Shown here: piece by piece, positions 1 through 6,325 of the stretch | Numbering within the stretch: position 1 is the stretch's first letter | Layout: the number at the start of each line of letters is the position of its first letter | Assembly (NCBI GenBank): GCA_903953985.1 | Contig: CAJBLW010000338.1 | Coordinates: 1-8,989 of the forward strand | Direction of reading: 5' to 3' | Length of the DNA: 8,989 nucleotides | Source: an uncultured Burkholderiales bacterium | GTDB taxonomy: Bacteria; Pseudomonadota; Gammaproteobacteria; Burkholderiales; Burkholderiaceae_C | The notes under the pieces: model-generated | The model's database searches: none | What the model was told of the DNA's origin: nothing | Seen by the model: the letters and a program-made list of their open reading frames with translations, nothing else | Translations under genes and position numbers: made by a program

Positions 1-101
1 CCGCAAGCCGTCAAACCTACGCCAACACCACCGAAAACGGTAGCCGCTGATACAGCGCCCGTGGTTTTGAAAAAATTTCGCCGTGATGCATTGGGGTTCA
101 T
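1..101 (-). CDS. N-terminus of a probable Tat-exported lipoprotein (partial)
   Basis: The gene starts at ATG 101-99 and runs off the left edge, so only 33 complete codons are visible. An AAGGAG ribosome-binding site at 108-113 sits six bases upstream and fixes the start. The peptide begins MNPNASRRNFFKTTG: Ser6-Arg7-Arg8-x-Phe-Phe-Lys12 is a near-perfect twin-arginine motif. A Gly/Ala/Val-rich hydrophobic segment follows (about residues 15-30), then Leu30-Thr31-Ala32-Cys33-Gly34, which fits a signal peptidase II lipobox. I infer export of a folded, possibly cofactor-containing protein through the Tat pathway, with lipid attachment at Cys33. The mature domain lies outside the window, so its function cannot be told. 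It is downstream of, and in the same orientation as, the LuxR-type gene (101-base gap), which might regulate it. If the mature protein does not begin at Cys33, it is an ordinary Tat substrate. Confidence 0.8.
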   Translation of the reverse strand, partial: MNPNASRRNFFKTTGAVSAATVFGGVGVGLTAC

Positions 102-107
102 AAGGGT

Positions 108-113
108 CTCCTT
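108..113 (-). promoter_or_regulatory. Ribosome-binding site of the Tat-signal gene
   Basis: The minus strand reads AAGGAG here, six bases before ATG 101-99. It is the strongest Shine-Dalgarno match in the left part of the window and shows that the short edge reading frame is a real gene start. Confidence 0.75.
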
Positions 114-202
114 GGATGTTAAAACGCCCGGATGGACGTTCTCTTCATGCTAGGCAGACCCCCGGTTGGTCACCATCCTCAAGATTGCGGAGGGTAACGC
201 CT

Positions 203-937
203 TCAGGCCCTCAACTTGTGCACCAGTGCTGCACGGTTACTCACCCCCACTTTACGGAAAGCATTTTCCAGGTGCGTGCGCACCGTGGTGCTTGAAATAT
301 TCAACGCCCGGGCGATTTCTTTGTCTGGCATGCCCAGCAGCACCAAGCGTGCGGTGTCTTGCTCACGAGGCGTTAAGCGCTGAGACAAGGTGTTGAGTTG
401 CACTTCATGCCGTTGGGTCGGCCGCTGTGCCCTGGCCAATGCGGTGACAAAAGCTGGCTGCAGCATGTCCAGCAAGCGCATCTCGTCGGGTGTGAAGTTG
501 TCCCTGCGCTTGTCGCGCCAGATGCGCATGTCACCCAGGTTTCGCCCCTGGTGCCAGGCGTACAGGTTCACACCCCAGTACAAGCCATCCTTGTTCAGGA
601 AGTCGTTGAAAAACTCAGTTTTCTTCAGCTCTTCAATCGCCAGCACATCGGTGGCACGCACGGCCACCTGGTAGCGTTGCATCAGGGGGGTGATGGGGTC
701 GTGAAACTGGTAGTAGCTTTCATAGGCCCGCAGGTTCAGCGGGTCCATGTTGATCTGGGTGGGCTGTGCAAAGCTCAAAGAATCTGGCTGCCAGACGTAA
801 CTTGCATAAAACTGCGCCCCCAGCAATTGCATGACCAAGTCACCCATGATTTGACGGATTTCCTGCTCTTCATGCGGCTCAGCCAAGGTCTGCATGATCT
901 GGCCCAGCAAAACGGTCTGCTTTCCACTGAGGTACAT
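203..937 (-). CDS. LuxR-family transcriptional regulator
   Basis: This is a 244-residue regulator. The C-terminal 57 residues form a LuxR/NarL-type DNA-binding domain: LTPREQ at 188-193, then the recognition region around 203-227 (GMPDKEIARALNISSTTV and onward) and a final dimerisation helix. The N-terminal 170 residues have no receiver-domain signature. Their look (FHDPITP near 79, EFFNDFL near 108) is that of LuxR-type proteins with a GAF/PAS-like ligand or sensory domain, so it is probably not a phosphorylated response regulator. A TTG at 955 would add six residues. I prefer ATG 937 because a purine-rich AAAGGTAGG lies just upstream and because the predicted promoter would leave only a very short leader for the TTG. 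It follows the sensor-kinase pair by 119 bases and precedes a Tat-lipoprotein gene. The ligand is unknown. An acyl-homoserine-lactone-binding domain is possible but I cannot show it. Confidence 0.85.
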   Translation of the reverse strand: MYLSGKQTVLLGQIMQTLAEPHEEQEIRQIMGDLVMQLLGAQFYASYVWQPDSLSFAQPTQINMDPLNLRAYESYYQFHDPITPLMQRYQVAVRATDVLAIEELKKTEFFNDFLNKDGLYWGVNLYAWHQGRNLGDMRIWRDKRRDNFTPDEMRLLDMLQPAFVTALARAQRPTQRHEVQLNTLSQRLTPREQDTARLVLLGMPDKEIARALNISSTTVRTHLENAFRKVGVSNRAALVHKLRA

Positions 938-957
938 GACCCTACCTTTAGGCAAAT

Positions 958-967
958 TGATCGATCA
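958..967. promoter_or_regulatory. Perfect 10-bp palindrome, possible operator
   Basis: The sequence TGATCGATCA is identical on both strands. It starts three bases after the candidate -10 box of the LuxR-type gene and covers the probable transcription start. A dyad in this place is a typical position for a repressor or autoregulatory site, and the adjacent gene encodes a dimeric HTH protein. A 10-bp palindrome can also occur by chance. Confidence 0.3.
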
Positions 968-970
968 TGA

Positions 971-999
971 ATTAAAAGACGATCCAGGCAAAGACCCAA
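971..999 (-). promoter_or_regulatory. Candidate sigma70-type promoter of the LuxR-family gene
   Basis: The minus strand carries TTGGGT (994-999) as a -35 candidate and TTTAAT (971-976) as a -10 candidate with exactly 17 bases between them. The -10 matches TATAAT at five of six positions and the -35 matches TTGACA at three. Transcription would begin near 964 and give a leader of about 27 bases to ATG 937. This suggests the regulator has its own promoter in addition to any read-through from the kinase genes. It is a visual match only. Confidence 0.4.
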
Positions 1000-1010
1000 G
1001 CGGGTTTGCC
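987..1010 (-). terminator. Hairpin between kinase operon and LuxR gene, weak terminator candidate
   Basis: An inverted repeat pairs GGCAAA (987-992) with TTTGCC (1005-1010) and CCC (995-997) with GGG (1002-1004). It has a 2-base bulge and a 4-base loop, giving nine base pairs. It lies 47 bases beyond the stop of the second kinase gene. The T-run on the minus strand comes only about nine bases after the stem, so termination would be inefficient. It also overlaps the candidate -35 box of the LuxR-type gene, so it might be a regulatory dyad instead. Confidence 0.35.
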
Positions 1011-1056
1011 CCATCCTGAAAATCAAGGATATCCATGCATGTTCCCGATGCGCTGG

Positions 1057-2811
1057 TCAGTCTGGCCGGCGATTCAGCATCAGTTGTTCAATCTGGGCGC
1101 ACAGTTGCACCGGGTCAAAGGGCTTGAGCATGAGCGCGTTCAGACCCGAAGCCTTGAAACGCTCCAGGTCTTGCGGATTGACGTTGGCGGTCAGCCCCAT
1201 CACCGGGGTGTTGCGTGTGGCTTCGTCAAGTTCAAGGCGCAACGCCAGCGTGGTTTCAATGCCGTCCATCTTGGGCATCACCATGTCCATGAAAACCGCA
1301 TCGAAACGGTCTTTCTGAACGGCCGCCATGGCCTGCGTGCCATCTTCGGCTTCCACCACTTGGCTGTGTGGCCAATGGTTGGTCAGCACCTTTTTCACCA
1401 AAAGACGGTTGATAGGGTGGTCGTCGACCACCAGAAAGTTCAGCCGCTGTGGGTTGGTGCTTGTGGACATATCGGCACCGATCACAGGCTGGGGTGGTGC
1501 GGCCTGTGCCGTCAGTGGCAAAGTGAACCAAAACGTCGAGCCCTGACCCCAGCTACTTTCAAACCCGATTTTTCCACCCATGAGTTCGACCAAACGCTGG
1601 GTGATCGACAGGCCCAGGCCCGTGCCACCATAACGCGACTGAATGTCATCGCCCGCTTGCGCAAAGCGCTGGAAAATCCGGGGTTTCTGGTGTTCGGCAA
1701 TGCCGATGCCGCTGTCCTGGACTGAAAACTGAACACCCAATGCATCGGATTGCACCCGCAAAATCACATGGCCTTGGTGCGTGAACTTGATGGCATTGCC
1801 CAACAGGTTCACCAAAATCTGCATCAGGCGGTGCCGGTCGGTGTTGACCCATTCAGGCACACCTTCACCGATCTCACAGCGGTATTGCAAGTGCATGCTT
1901 TTGACGCGCGGATTGAACAGGCTGAAAGCGTTGTTGACCGTGTCGTGCAAGGCAAAGGTTTCGTACTGCACCCGAATCTTGCCCGCCTGCAACTGCGAAT
2001 AGTCGAGCACGTCGTTGATGACCGTCATCAAGTGGTCTGCCGACTGGCGGGTGTGGTTGAGAATTTTCAGGGCCTGTGGGTTGTCGCTTGCCCGCCCCAG
2101 CAGCATGGCATTGAAGCCCAAAATCGCGTTCATGGGCGTGCGCAATTCGTGGCTCACATTCGCAATGAACTGCTCCCTCAACTCCGAAGTGCGCTCCAGT
2201 TCCTGGCGGGTGTCTTCCAATTCCTGGTTCCGCCTGAGGCGTTCGCTGTAGGCCTTGCGGTACAGGCCGTCGTACAAAAACACCACCGACAAGATCAACA
2301 GCATCGTGACCACGTTGCTGGCAAAAGAAGACTGCACCTGCGCCAGACCGACCGTGGGGTGCGGCGGCAACCAGCCATGCCATGTGGCATACGACAAGCC
2401 CCCCAACAAGGCCATCACCACCATCAGCCAGAAAAAACCTGCTCGGCGGCTGATGGCATAAAACGGAATGAGTGGAATCAGGGTGTACCAGGCCAAGCGA
2501 GGTGAAAAAATACCCCCCGACATCCACCCTGCGTATGTCACTTGTGTCAGCCCGGCTATCACGCCAATGTGAACGGCCACCGGCATGGGCATGCCATAGC
2601 CGAACGCCACCAGCAGAACCACCAAAACAACGGCAAAACCCAGTGGCACCGGGACACCGCTGTCATAAGGCGTGACCAGCGCAATCAACAACATGGCGAT
2701 GATCATGATGATGACCAGGCAGAACAAATACGGCAACCGGCCTTCACGGAAACGCATGGGCAGATAGGAGTCCATGCGCTGCAGCAAATCATCCAATGAC
2801 GTGCGCTTCAT
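1057..2811 (-). CDS. Membrane-bound hybrid histidine kinase (second of tandem pair)
   Basis: This 584-residue sensor has about six hydrophobic segments (roughly 27-47, 56-73, 77-93, 107-120, 124-141, 163-181), a charged coiled-coil linker (about 185-213), a HisKA domain with SHELRTP and phospho-acceptor His221, and an HATPase_c domain. The kinase domain shows Asn339 (N box), DSGIG 366-370 and GGTGLGLS 395-402. A C-terminal receiver domain follows, with Asp463/Asp464, phospho-acceptor Asp509, Thr541 and Lys563. It should autophosphorylate and pass phosphate to its own receiver. There is no HPt domain, so an outside phosphotransfer partner would be needed for a full relay. It starts at ATG 2811, overlapping the stop of the upstream paralogue by ATGA, with a GGAGGGG ribosome-binding site inside that gene, so translation is probably coupled. 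The membrane input domain does not match a family I can name and its signal is unknown. Confidence 0.93.
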   Translation of the reverse strand: MKRTSLDDLLQRMDSYLPMRFREGRLPYLFCLVIIMIIAMLLIALVTPYDSGVPVPLGFAVVLVVLLVAFGYGMPMPVAVHIGVIAGLTQVTYAGWMSGGIFSPRLAWYTLIPLIPFYAISRRAGFFWLMVVMALLGGLSYATWHGWLPPHPTVGLAQVQSSFASNVVTMLLILSVVFLYDGLYRKAYSERLRRNQELEDTRQELERTSELREQFIANVSHELRTPMNAILGFNAMLLGRASDNPQALKILNHTRQSADHLMTVINDVLDYSQLQAGKIRVQYETFALHDTVNNAFSLFNPRVKSMHLQYRCEIGEGVPEWVNTDRHRLMQILVNLLGNAIKFTHQGHVILRVQSDALGVQFSVQDSGIGIAEHQKPRIFQRFAQAGDDIQSRYGGTGLGLSITQRLVELMGGKIGFESSWGQGSTFWFTLPLTAQAAPPQPVIGADMSTSTNPQRLNFLVVDDHPINRLLVKKVLTNHWPHSQVVEAEDGTQAMAAVQKDRFDAVFMDMVMPKMDGIETTLALRLELDEATRNTPVMGLTANVNPQDLERFKASGLNALMLKPFDPVQLCAQIEQLMLNRRPD

Positions 2812-4568
2812 GATTGCCCCTCCACCATGGCCGGCCAGGGCAAGCGGGACAACTGCGCCAACAGTTGCACCTCATCCAGCGGTTTGTCGAGTATCTCGTC
2901 CATACCCGCTGCCAAACACTGATCTCGGTCCACCGGATTGGTGCTCGCGGTCAAGCCCAGAACAGGCACATCACACACAGGTTTCGGAAAGTTTTTGCGC
3001 AAAATTCGGGTCGCCTGAACGCCATCGATGTCGGGCATGACCATGTCCATCAACACCAAGTCAAAAGGCTGTTCGCGCAACAAATCCAGCGCCACTGCCC
3101 CGCCATTGGCTTCGGTGATGACGGCTTGGGGCAAAAATTTCTGCAACATCAAGCGGGCCACCATCAGGTTCACGGCGTTGTCGTCCACCAGCAAAATGCG
3201 CAAACGATGCCCTATCAGTTTGTCCAGTCGCTGCACGCCTGAAGGGTCGTCTGCTGCCGTCATGCTCAATGGCAACTCAAACCAGAACGTGGTGCCGTAG
3301 CCCGGCACGCTGCTGACCCCAATGCGCCCACCTTGCAGGCTGACCAGCCGCTCACAGATCGACAAGCCCAGGCCTGTGCCGCCGTATTGGCGGTTGGTTT
3401 GTGAGTCGGCATGCTCAAAGCGATTGAATACTTGTTGCTGCCGGTTGGCCGCAATGCCTATGCCAGAGTCTTCCACTTCAAACAACACGCCTAAGCCCAC
3501 GCTTTTGACGCGCACAACCACATGGCCGTTTGCCGTGAATTTGACGGCGTTGTCCAGGAGGTTCCTGAGCACCTGAATCAGTCGCTGTCGGTCCCCCTGC
3601 ACCCACATGCCCACAACCGGGCTGTCTTCAAGCCGCAGTTCCAGACCTTTGGTGTGGGCTTTTTCCGCCAACAAATCCAGCACGCTTTGCACGGTTTCGC
3701 TCAGTTCAAACCGGTCTTCTCGCAAAGACAAATGCCCAGCCTGCAGTTGCGAAAAGTCCAAAATATCATTGACCACGCGCAGCAACTGTTCGGTGGACTG
3801 GCGGATGTGATCAACGATCTCCGCGTCTTCGGAACTGGCTGACAATTCGCTGCGCAAAATACCATTGAGCCCCAAAATCGCGTTCATGGGTGTGCGCAGT
3901 TCATGGCCCACGGACGCAATGAATTCGTCCTTGTGCGCCTGCGCCTGACGCAATGCGCGGTGGGTTTCTTCCAGCGCCAGGTTGCTCTTGTCAATTTGCA
4001 TGACCTGCTGACTGTGCATGCGCTCAGCCAGCCAGACCACACCCATCGCCATGCAGGCCACAAGCACTTTGTTCACCAATGCCCAGGCCATGATGTCGTT
4101 GCTCATGGTCGCCATGCTGCCCATCACCCCGGCATGGGTCAGCGCCAGAATGAGCCAAGTGACCAACAGCGCCACCACCCCCCAGAAAATGGCCACGACC
4201 CGGCTGAGCAGCAAGGTGGCAGGCAATGTCACCACCGTCATCCAGACCATCGTGACCGAGTTGATACCGCCGCTCTGCCCGACCACCAGCACGATATGCG
4301 AGATTGAAATCAGGAAACCCAGATGCGCAATGGGCACATAGAACGCCCCCCACCGCAAAGCCCCGATTAAAACCAGATAGAGCACTGCGGCGACCAAATG
4401 GATGCGGTGGTCATACGCAGGTTGGTAAAGCCCGTAAAAGACCAGCGAAGTGATCATCAATGCAAGCAGGCAAGCCCGAAGGAACCAGGTTCGACGCTGC
4501 GCATTCGAATACTCGTGCAAGCCATCCAAAAGGGCTTCGACATTGAATATCTTCAAGAGGGCACTCAT
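2808..4568 (-). CDS. Membrane-bound hybrid histidine kinase (first of tandem pair)
   Basis: This 586-residue protein has the same layout as the next gene. It has about six membrane segments (roughly 28-47, 56-74, 77-98, 106-122, 124-145, 161-181), a linker helix, and HisKA with GHELRTP and His222. Gly precedes the His where Ser is usual. HATPase_c has Asn340, DSGIG 367-371 and GGTGLGLS 396-403. The receiver domain has Asp462/Asp463, Asp508, Thr540 and Lys562. All residues needed for kinase and receiver chemistry are present, so it looks active. No HPt domain is seen. I chose ATG 4568; a TTG at 4688 would add 40 residues with no domain resemblance and no good ribosome-binding site, and the six-segment domain already begins properly from 4568. 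It follows parB after 247 bases with no clear terminator between, so it may be read from the par promoter. Its stop overlaps the start of its paralogue. Confidence 0.9.
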   Translation of the reverse strand: MSALLKIFNVEALLDGLHEYSNAQRRTWFLRACLLALMITSLVFYGLYQPAYDHRIHLVAAVLYLVLIGALRWGAFYVPIAHLGFLISISHIVLVVGQSGGINSVTMVWMTVVTLPATLLLSRVVAIFWGVVALLVTWLILALTHAGVMGSMATMSNDIMAWALVNKVLVACMAMGVVWLAERMHSQQVMQIDKSNLALEETHRALRQAQAHKDEFIASVGHELRTPMNAILGLNGILRSELSASSEDAEIVDHIRQSTEQLLRVVNDILDFSQLQAGHLSLREDRFELSETVQSVLDLLAEKAHTKGLELRLEDSPVVGMWVQGDRQRLIQVLRNLLDNAVKFTANGHVVVRVKSVGLGVLFEVEDSGIGIAANRQQQVFNRFEHADSQTNRQYGGTGLGLSICERLVSLQGGRIGVSSVPGYGTTFWFELPLSMTAADDPSGVQRLDKLIGHRLRILLVDDNAVNLMVARLMLQKFLPQAVITEANGGAVALDLLREQPFDLVLMDMVMPDIDGVQATRILRKNFPKPVCDVPVLGLTASTNPVDRDQCLAAGMDEILDKPLDEVQLLAQLSRLPWPAMVEGQS

Positions 4569-4807
4569 CTGCACCGCCCCATTGCGCGGGCCCACCCCGA
4601 AGACCACATGGGCACACACAGCATCTGCCTCATCAAGCCGAGGCAGCGCATCGCAGCCAAGTCGGTGCGATGTCGCCTGCTTGTCCAAGTGGTCACAAAA
4701 AGCATCCGCAGTGCCTGGGAGATGTGCTTTTCCGAATGGGGGAAACCATCCGAACCCAACCGCCTGTGGAAGACCATGATGGCCAACGGCTTTTTGAATT
4801 GCAGCAC
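4565..4807 (-). CDS. Possible small hypothetical protein between parB and the kinase pair
   Basis: This is an 80-codon frame starting at GTG 4807, nine bases after the parB stop. An AGGCG element stands upstream at ribosome-binding distance. Its TGA stop overlaps the ATG of the first kinase gene as ATGA, the same junction used elsewhere in this cluster. Third codon positions are visibly rich in G and C, as in the true genes, whereas the alternative frame (an N-terminal extension of the kinase) is less so. The peptide has no domain I recognise. It is rich in Arg, Met, Cys and Trp towards its end, with no signal peptide or membrane segment. It may be a real coupling ORF or just chance open sequence in a high-GC genome. 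An in-frame ATG at 4777 is a second possible start. Confidence 0.28.
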   Translation of the reverse strand: MLQFKKPLAIMVFHRRLGSDGFPHSEKHISQALRMLFVTTWTSRRHRTDLAAMRCLGLMRQMLCVPMWSSGWARAMGRCR

Positions 4808-4815
4808 GGCTCGCC
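4569..4815. other. 247-base gap between parB and the first kinase gene
   Basis: No intrinsic terminator after parB and no convincing promoter for the kinase gene can be seen here. Apart from the possible 80-codon ORF on the minus strand I find no structure. The absence of signals is compatible with read-through from parB into the kinases. Confidence 0.4.
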
Positions 4816-5724
4816 TCAGCCGCGCAACTTGTCGATCAGGCCATTGAGTTCGTCAAGCGATCCAAACTGAATGCTGAGCTCGCCCATTTCTTCCATCTTG
4901 CCCAAACGTTTGACGCGTTTCTTGACGCGCACCTCCACCTCGGCCATCAGCAGATCTGACAGCTCTTCTTCCACCCTGCGGATGTCGCGTGACTTTTCCT
5001 TTTTGGGTTTTTGCGTGACCAGGTTGAACTCGGCACTGAGTTTTTTGACCAGGCTCTCGGCTTCGCGCACCGACATCTTTTTGGCCGCGATCTGGTTGGC
5101 CGCCGTGATCTGGGCGGCCTTGTCCAGGGCCAGCAAGGCCCGTGCATGGCCCATATCGAGGTCACCCGCCATGAGCATGGTTTGCACCGGCTCGGCCAAA
5201 TTGAGCAAACGCAGCAAGTTGCTGGCCGCACTGCGCGAGCGCCCCACTGCTTGGGCAGCCGTTTCGTGAGTGAGTCCAAACTCTTTGATCAGGCGTTGTA
5301 AACCTTGAGCTTCTTCCAGCGGGTTGAGGTCTTCGCGCTGAATGTTTTCGATGAGCGCCATGGCGGCGGCGGCCTCATTGGGCACATCGCGCACCAAAAC
5401 AGGGACAGACTCGAGGCCCGCCAGGCGCGAAGCGCGAAAACGGCGCTCGCCTGCAATGATCTCGTACTTGCCAGCGTTAGGGCCTTCAGAAAGCTGACGC
5501 ACCAGAATTGGCTGCATGATGCCCTGCGCCTTGATCGACTCGGCCAATTCGTACAGGGCACCTTCGTCCATGCGGGTGCGCGGCTGGTACATGCCGGCCA
5601 CCATCTGCTCAAGCTTGAGCTGGCTGGGCTGACCGCTGTTGGCCACCGCCGGAGGGTCTTGAACTTTGGGGCCCAGCAGGGCTTCCAGCCCGCGGCCCAA
5701 TCCTTTGGGTTTTTTGGTGACCAT
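4816..5724 (-). CDS. parB: ParB/Spo0J-type chromosome partitioning protein
   Basis: This 302-residue protein binds parS, spreads on DNA as a CTP-dependent clamp and works with ParA to move origins apart. Visible parts: an N-terminal ParA-stimulating region KKPKGLGRGLEALLG (4-18), the CTPase core with GERRFRA (92-98) and ENIQRE (126-131), the HTH around 155-176 (QAVGRSRSAASNLLRLL), and a charged C-terminal dimerisation domain (about 245-302). Length is normal for the family. Two ATGs compete. The ATG at 5730 overlaps the hydrolase stop as ATGA but has AAGGA directly against it. The ATG at 5724 has AAGGA at a six-base spacing and gives the usual N-terminus, so I use 5724. A perfect parS and a second parS-like site lie upstream in the same window, supporting a chromosomal, origin-proximal role. 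Confidence 0.97.
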   Translation of the reverse strand: MVTKKPKGLGRGLEALLGPKVQDPPAVANSGQPSQLKLEQMVAGMYQPRTRMDEGALYELAESIKAQGIMQPILVRQLSEGPNAGKYEIIAGERRFRASRLAGLESVPVLVRDVPNEAAAAMALIENIQREDLNPLEEAQGLQRLIKEFGLTHETAAQAVGRSRSAASNLLRLLNLAEPVQTMLMAGDLDMGHARALLALDKAAQITAANQIAAKKMSVREAESLVKKLSAEFNLVTQKPKKEKSRDIRRVEEELSDLLMAEVEVRVKKRVKRLGKMEEMGELSIQFGSLDELNGLIDKLRG

Positions 5725-5726
5725 GG

Positions 5727-6305
5727 TCATTCCTTCATGAGGGTTTGCAAGAGCGCATGGCCTTGAGGCCAGGCACCTAAAGATGAATCGGCGTTGATGT
5801 GCCCAGCCAGTCCCAAGTCGAGCCATTGAGCGCGCCAATCTTGAGCCAGGGCCTGGGCACGGTCAACGTGGCAATAGGGGTCATTCTGACTGCCCACCAG
5901 AATGCTTTTGAAGGGCAAGGGCTGGCGCACAATGGGCGTCCAACCGGGGAAACGGTCCCGCATCTCTGGCGCTTCCACGTCACCGGGCGCCACCAGCAAG
6001 GCGCCTCGTACGCGGGCGGTGTGGCGAGAAAACGATGCCCAAGCCGAGACCAGAATGCAACCCAAACTGTGCGCCACCAGCACCAGCGGACCGGGTGCAT
6101 CGATGACCATCTCGTCCAGCCGTGCCAGCCAGTCACCGCGCAGGGGCTGCAGCCAGTCGTTTTGTTCCACCACGGCATAGCCGTGCAAACGTACCCACTG
6201 CATTTGCCAATGAGTCGGCACGCTCCCTTGCCAGCCGGGCAAGATCAAAACGCTGGCTGCAACCCCGTTTGGGCCTGGGTGCACCTCATCGGTCAAATCT
6301 GTCAT
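5727..6305 (-). CDS. RBBP9/YdeN-type alpha/beta serine hydrolase
   Basis: This small hydrolase has 192 residues from ATG 6305. It shows the N-terminal strand followed by LPGWQGS (22-28), the nucleophile elbow AHSLGC with Ser80, SQNDPYC with probable catalytic Asp142, and GHINADS with probable catalytic His169. This pattern and size fit the RBBP9/YdeN family of cytoplasmic serine hydrolases, whose bacterial substrates are mostly unknown. No signal peptide is present. An upstream TTG at 6329 would overlap the parA stop (TTGA) and add eight residues; neither start has a good ribosome-binding site. Its stop codon lies between the two candidate parB starts, so parA, this gene and parB are clearly one transcriptional unit. 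A direct part in partitioning is not shown by anything in the sequence; it may be a co-transcribed housekeeping enzyme. Confidence 0.88.
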   Translation of the reverse strand: MTDLTDEVHPGPNGVAASVLILPGWQGSVPTHWQMQWVRLHGYAVVEQNDWLQPLRGDWLARLDEMVIDAPGPLVLVAHSLGCILVSAWASFSRHTARVRGALLVAPGDVEAPEMRDRFPGWTPIVRQPLPFKSILVGSQNDPYCHVDRAQALAQDWRAQWLDLGLAGHINADSSLGAWPQGHALLQTLMKE

Positions 6306-6325
6306 GGCGCGACGGGTTTCTCGGC

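Noticed and set aside
130..178. Inverted GGATGG and CCATCC in the gap before the Tat gene
   Set aside because: Six-base arms with a 37-base loop and no T-run; too weak to call a terminator or operator.
398..970. Plus-strand open frame opposite the LuxR-type gene
   Set aside because: The minus-strand frame has a full LuxR HTH; the plus frame has no recognisable feature.
1006..1725. Long plus-strand open frame (239 codons) opposite the second kinase gene
   Set aside because: It runs antisense to a clearly conserved HATPase_c and receiver region, shows no domain, is rich in His, Gln and Arg as shadow frames in high-GC DNA are, and has no convincing ribosome-binding site.
1750..2505. Long plus-strand open frame (251 codons) opposite the kinase HisKA and membrane region
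   Set aside because: Same reasons: complementary to a strongly supported gene and with low-complexity His/Gln-rich composition.
2117..3890. A 20-bp exact direct repeat (2117-2136 and 3871-3890)
   Set aside because: It encodes the shared PMNAILG segment of the two paralogous HisKA domains and is explained by gene duplication and protein conservation, not by a mobile element.
4569..4688. N-terminal extension of the first kinase from TTG 4688
   Set aside because: The added 40 residues show no domain resemblance, there is no ribosome-binding site, and the membrane domain aligns with the paralogue from ATG 4568.
5725..5838. N-terminal extension of ParB into the hydrolase gene
   Set aside because: The family N-terminus begins at the GLGRGLEALLG region, and ATG 5724 has a properly spaced ribosome-binding site. 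The extension is an out-of-frame reading of the hydrolase.
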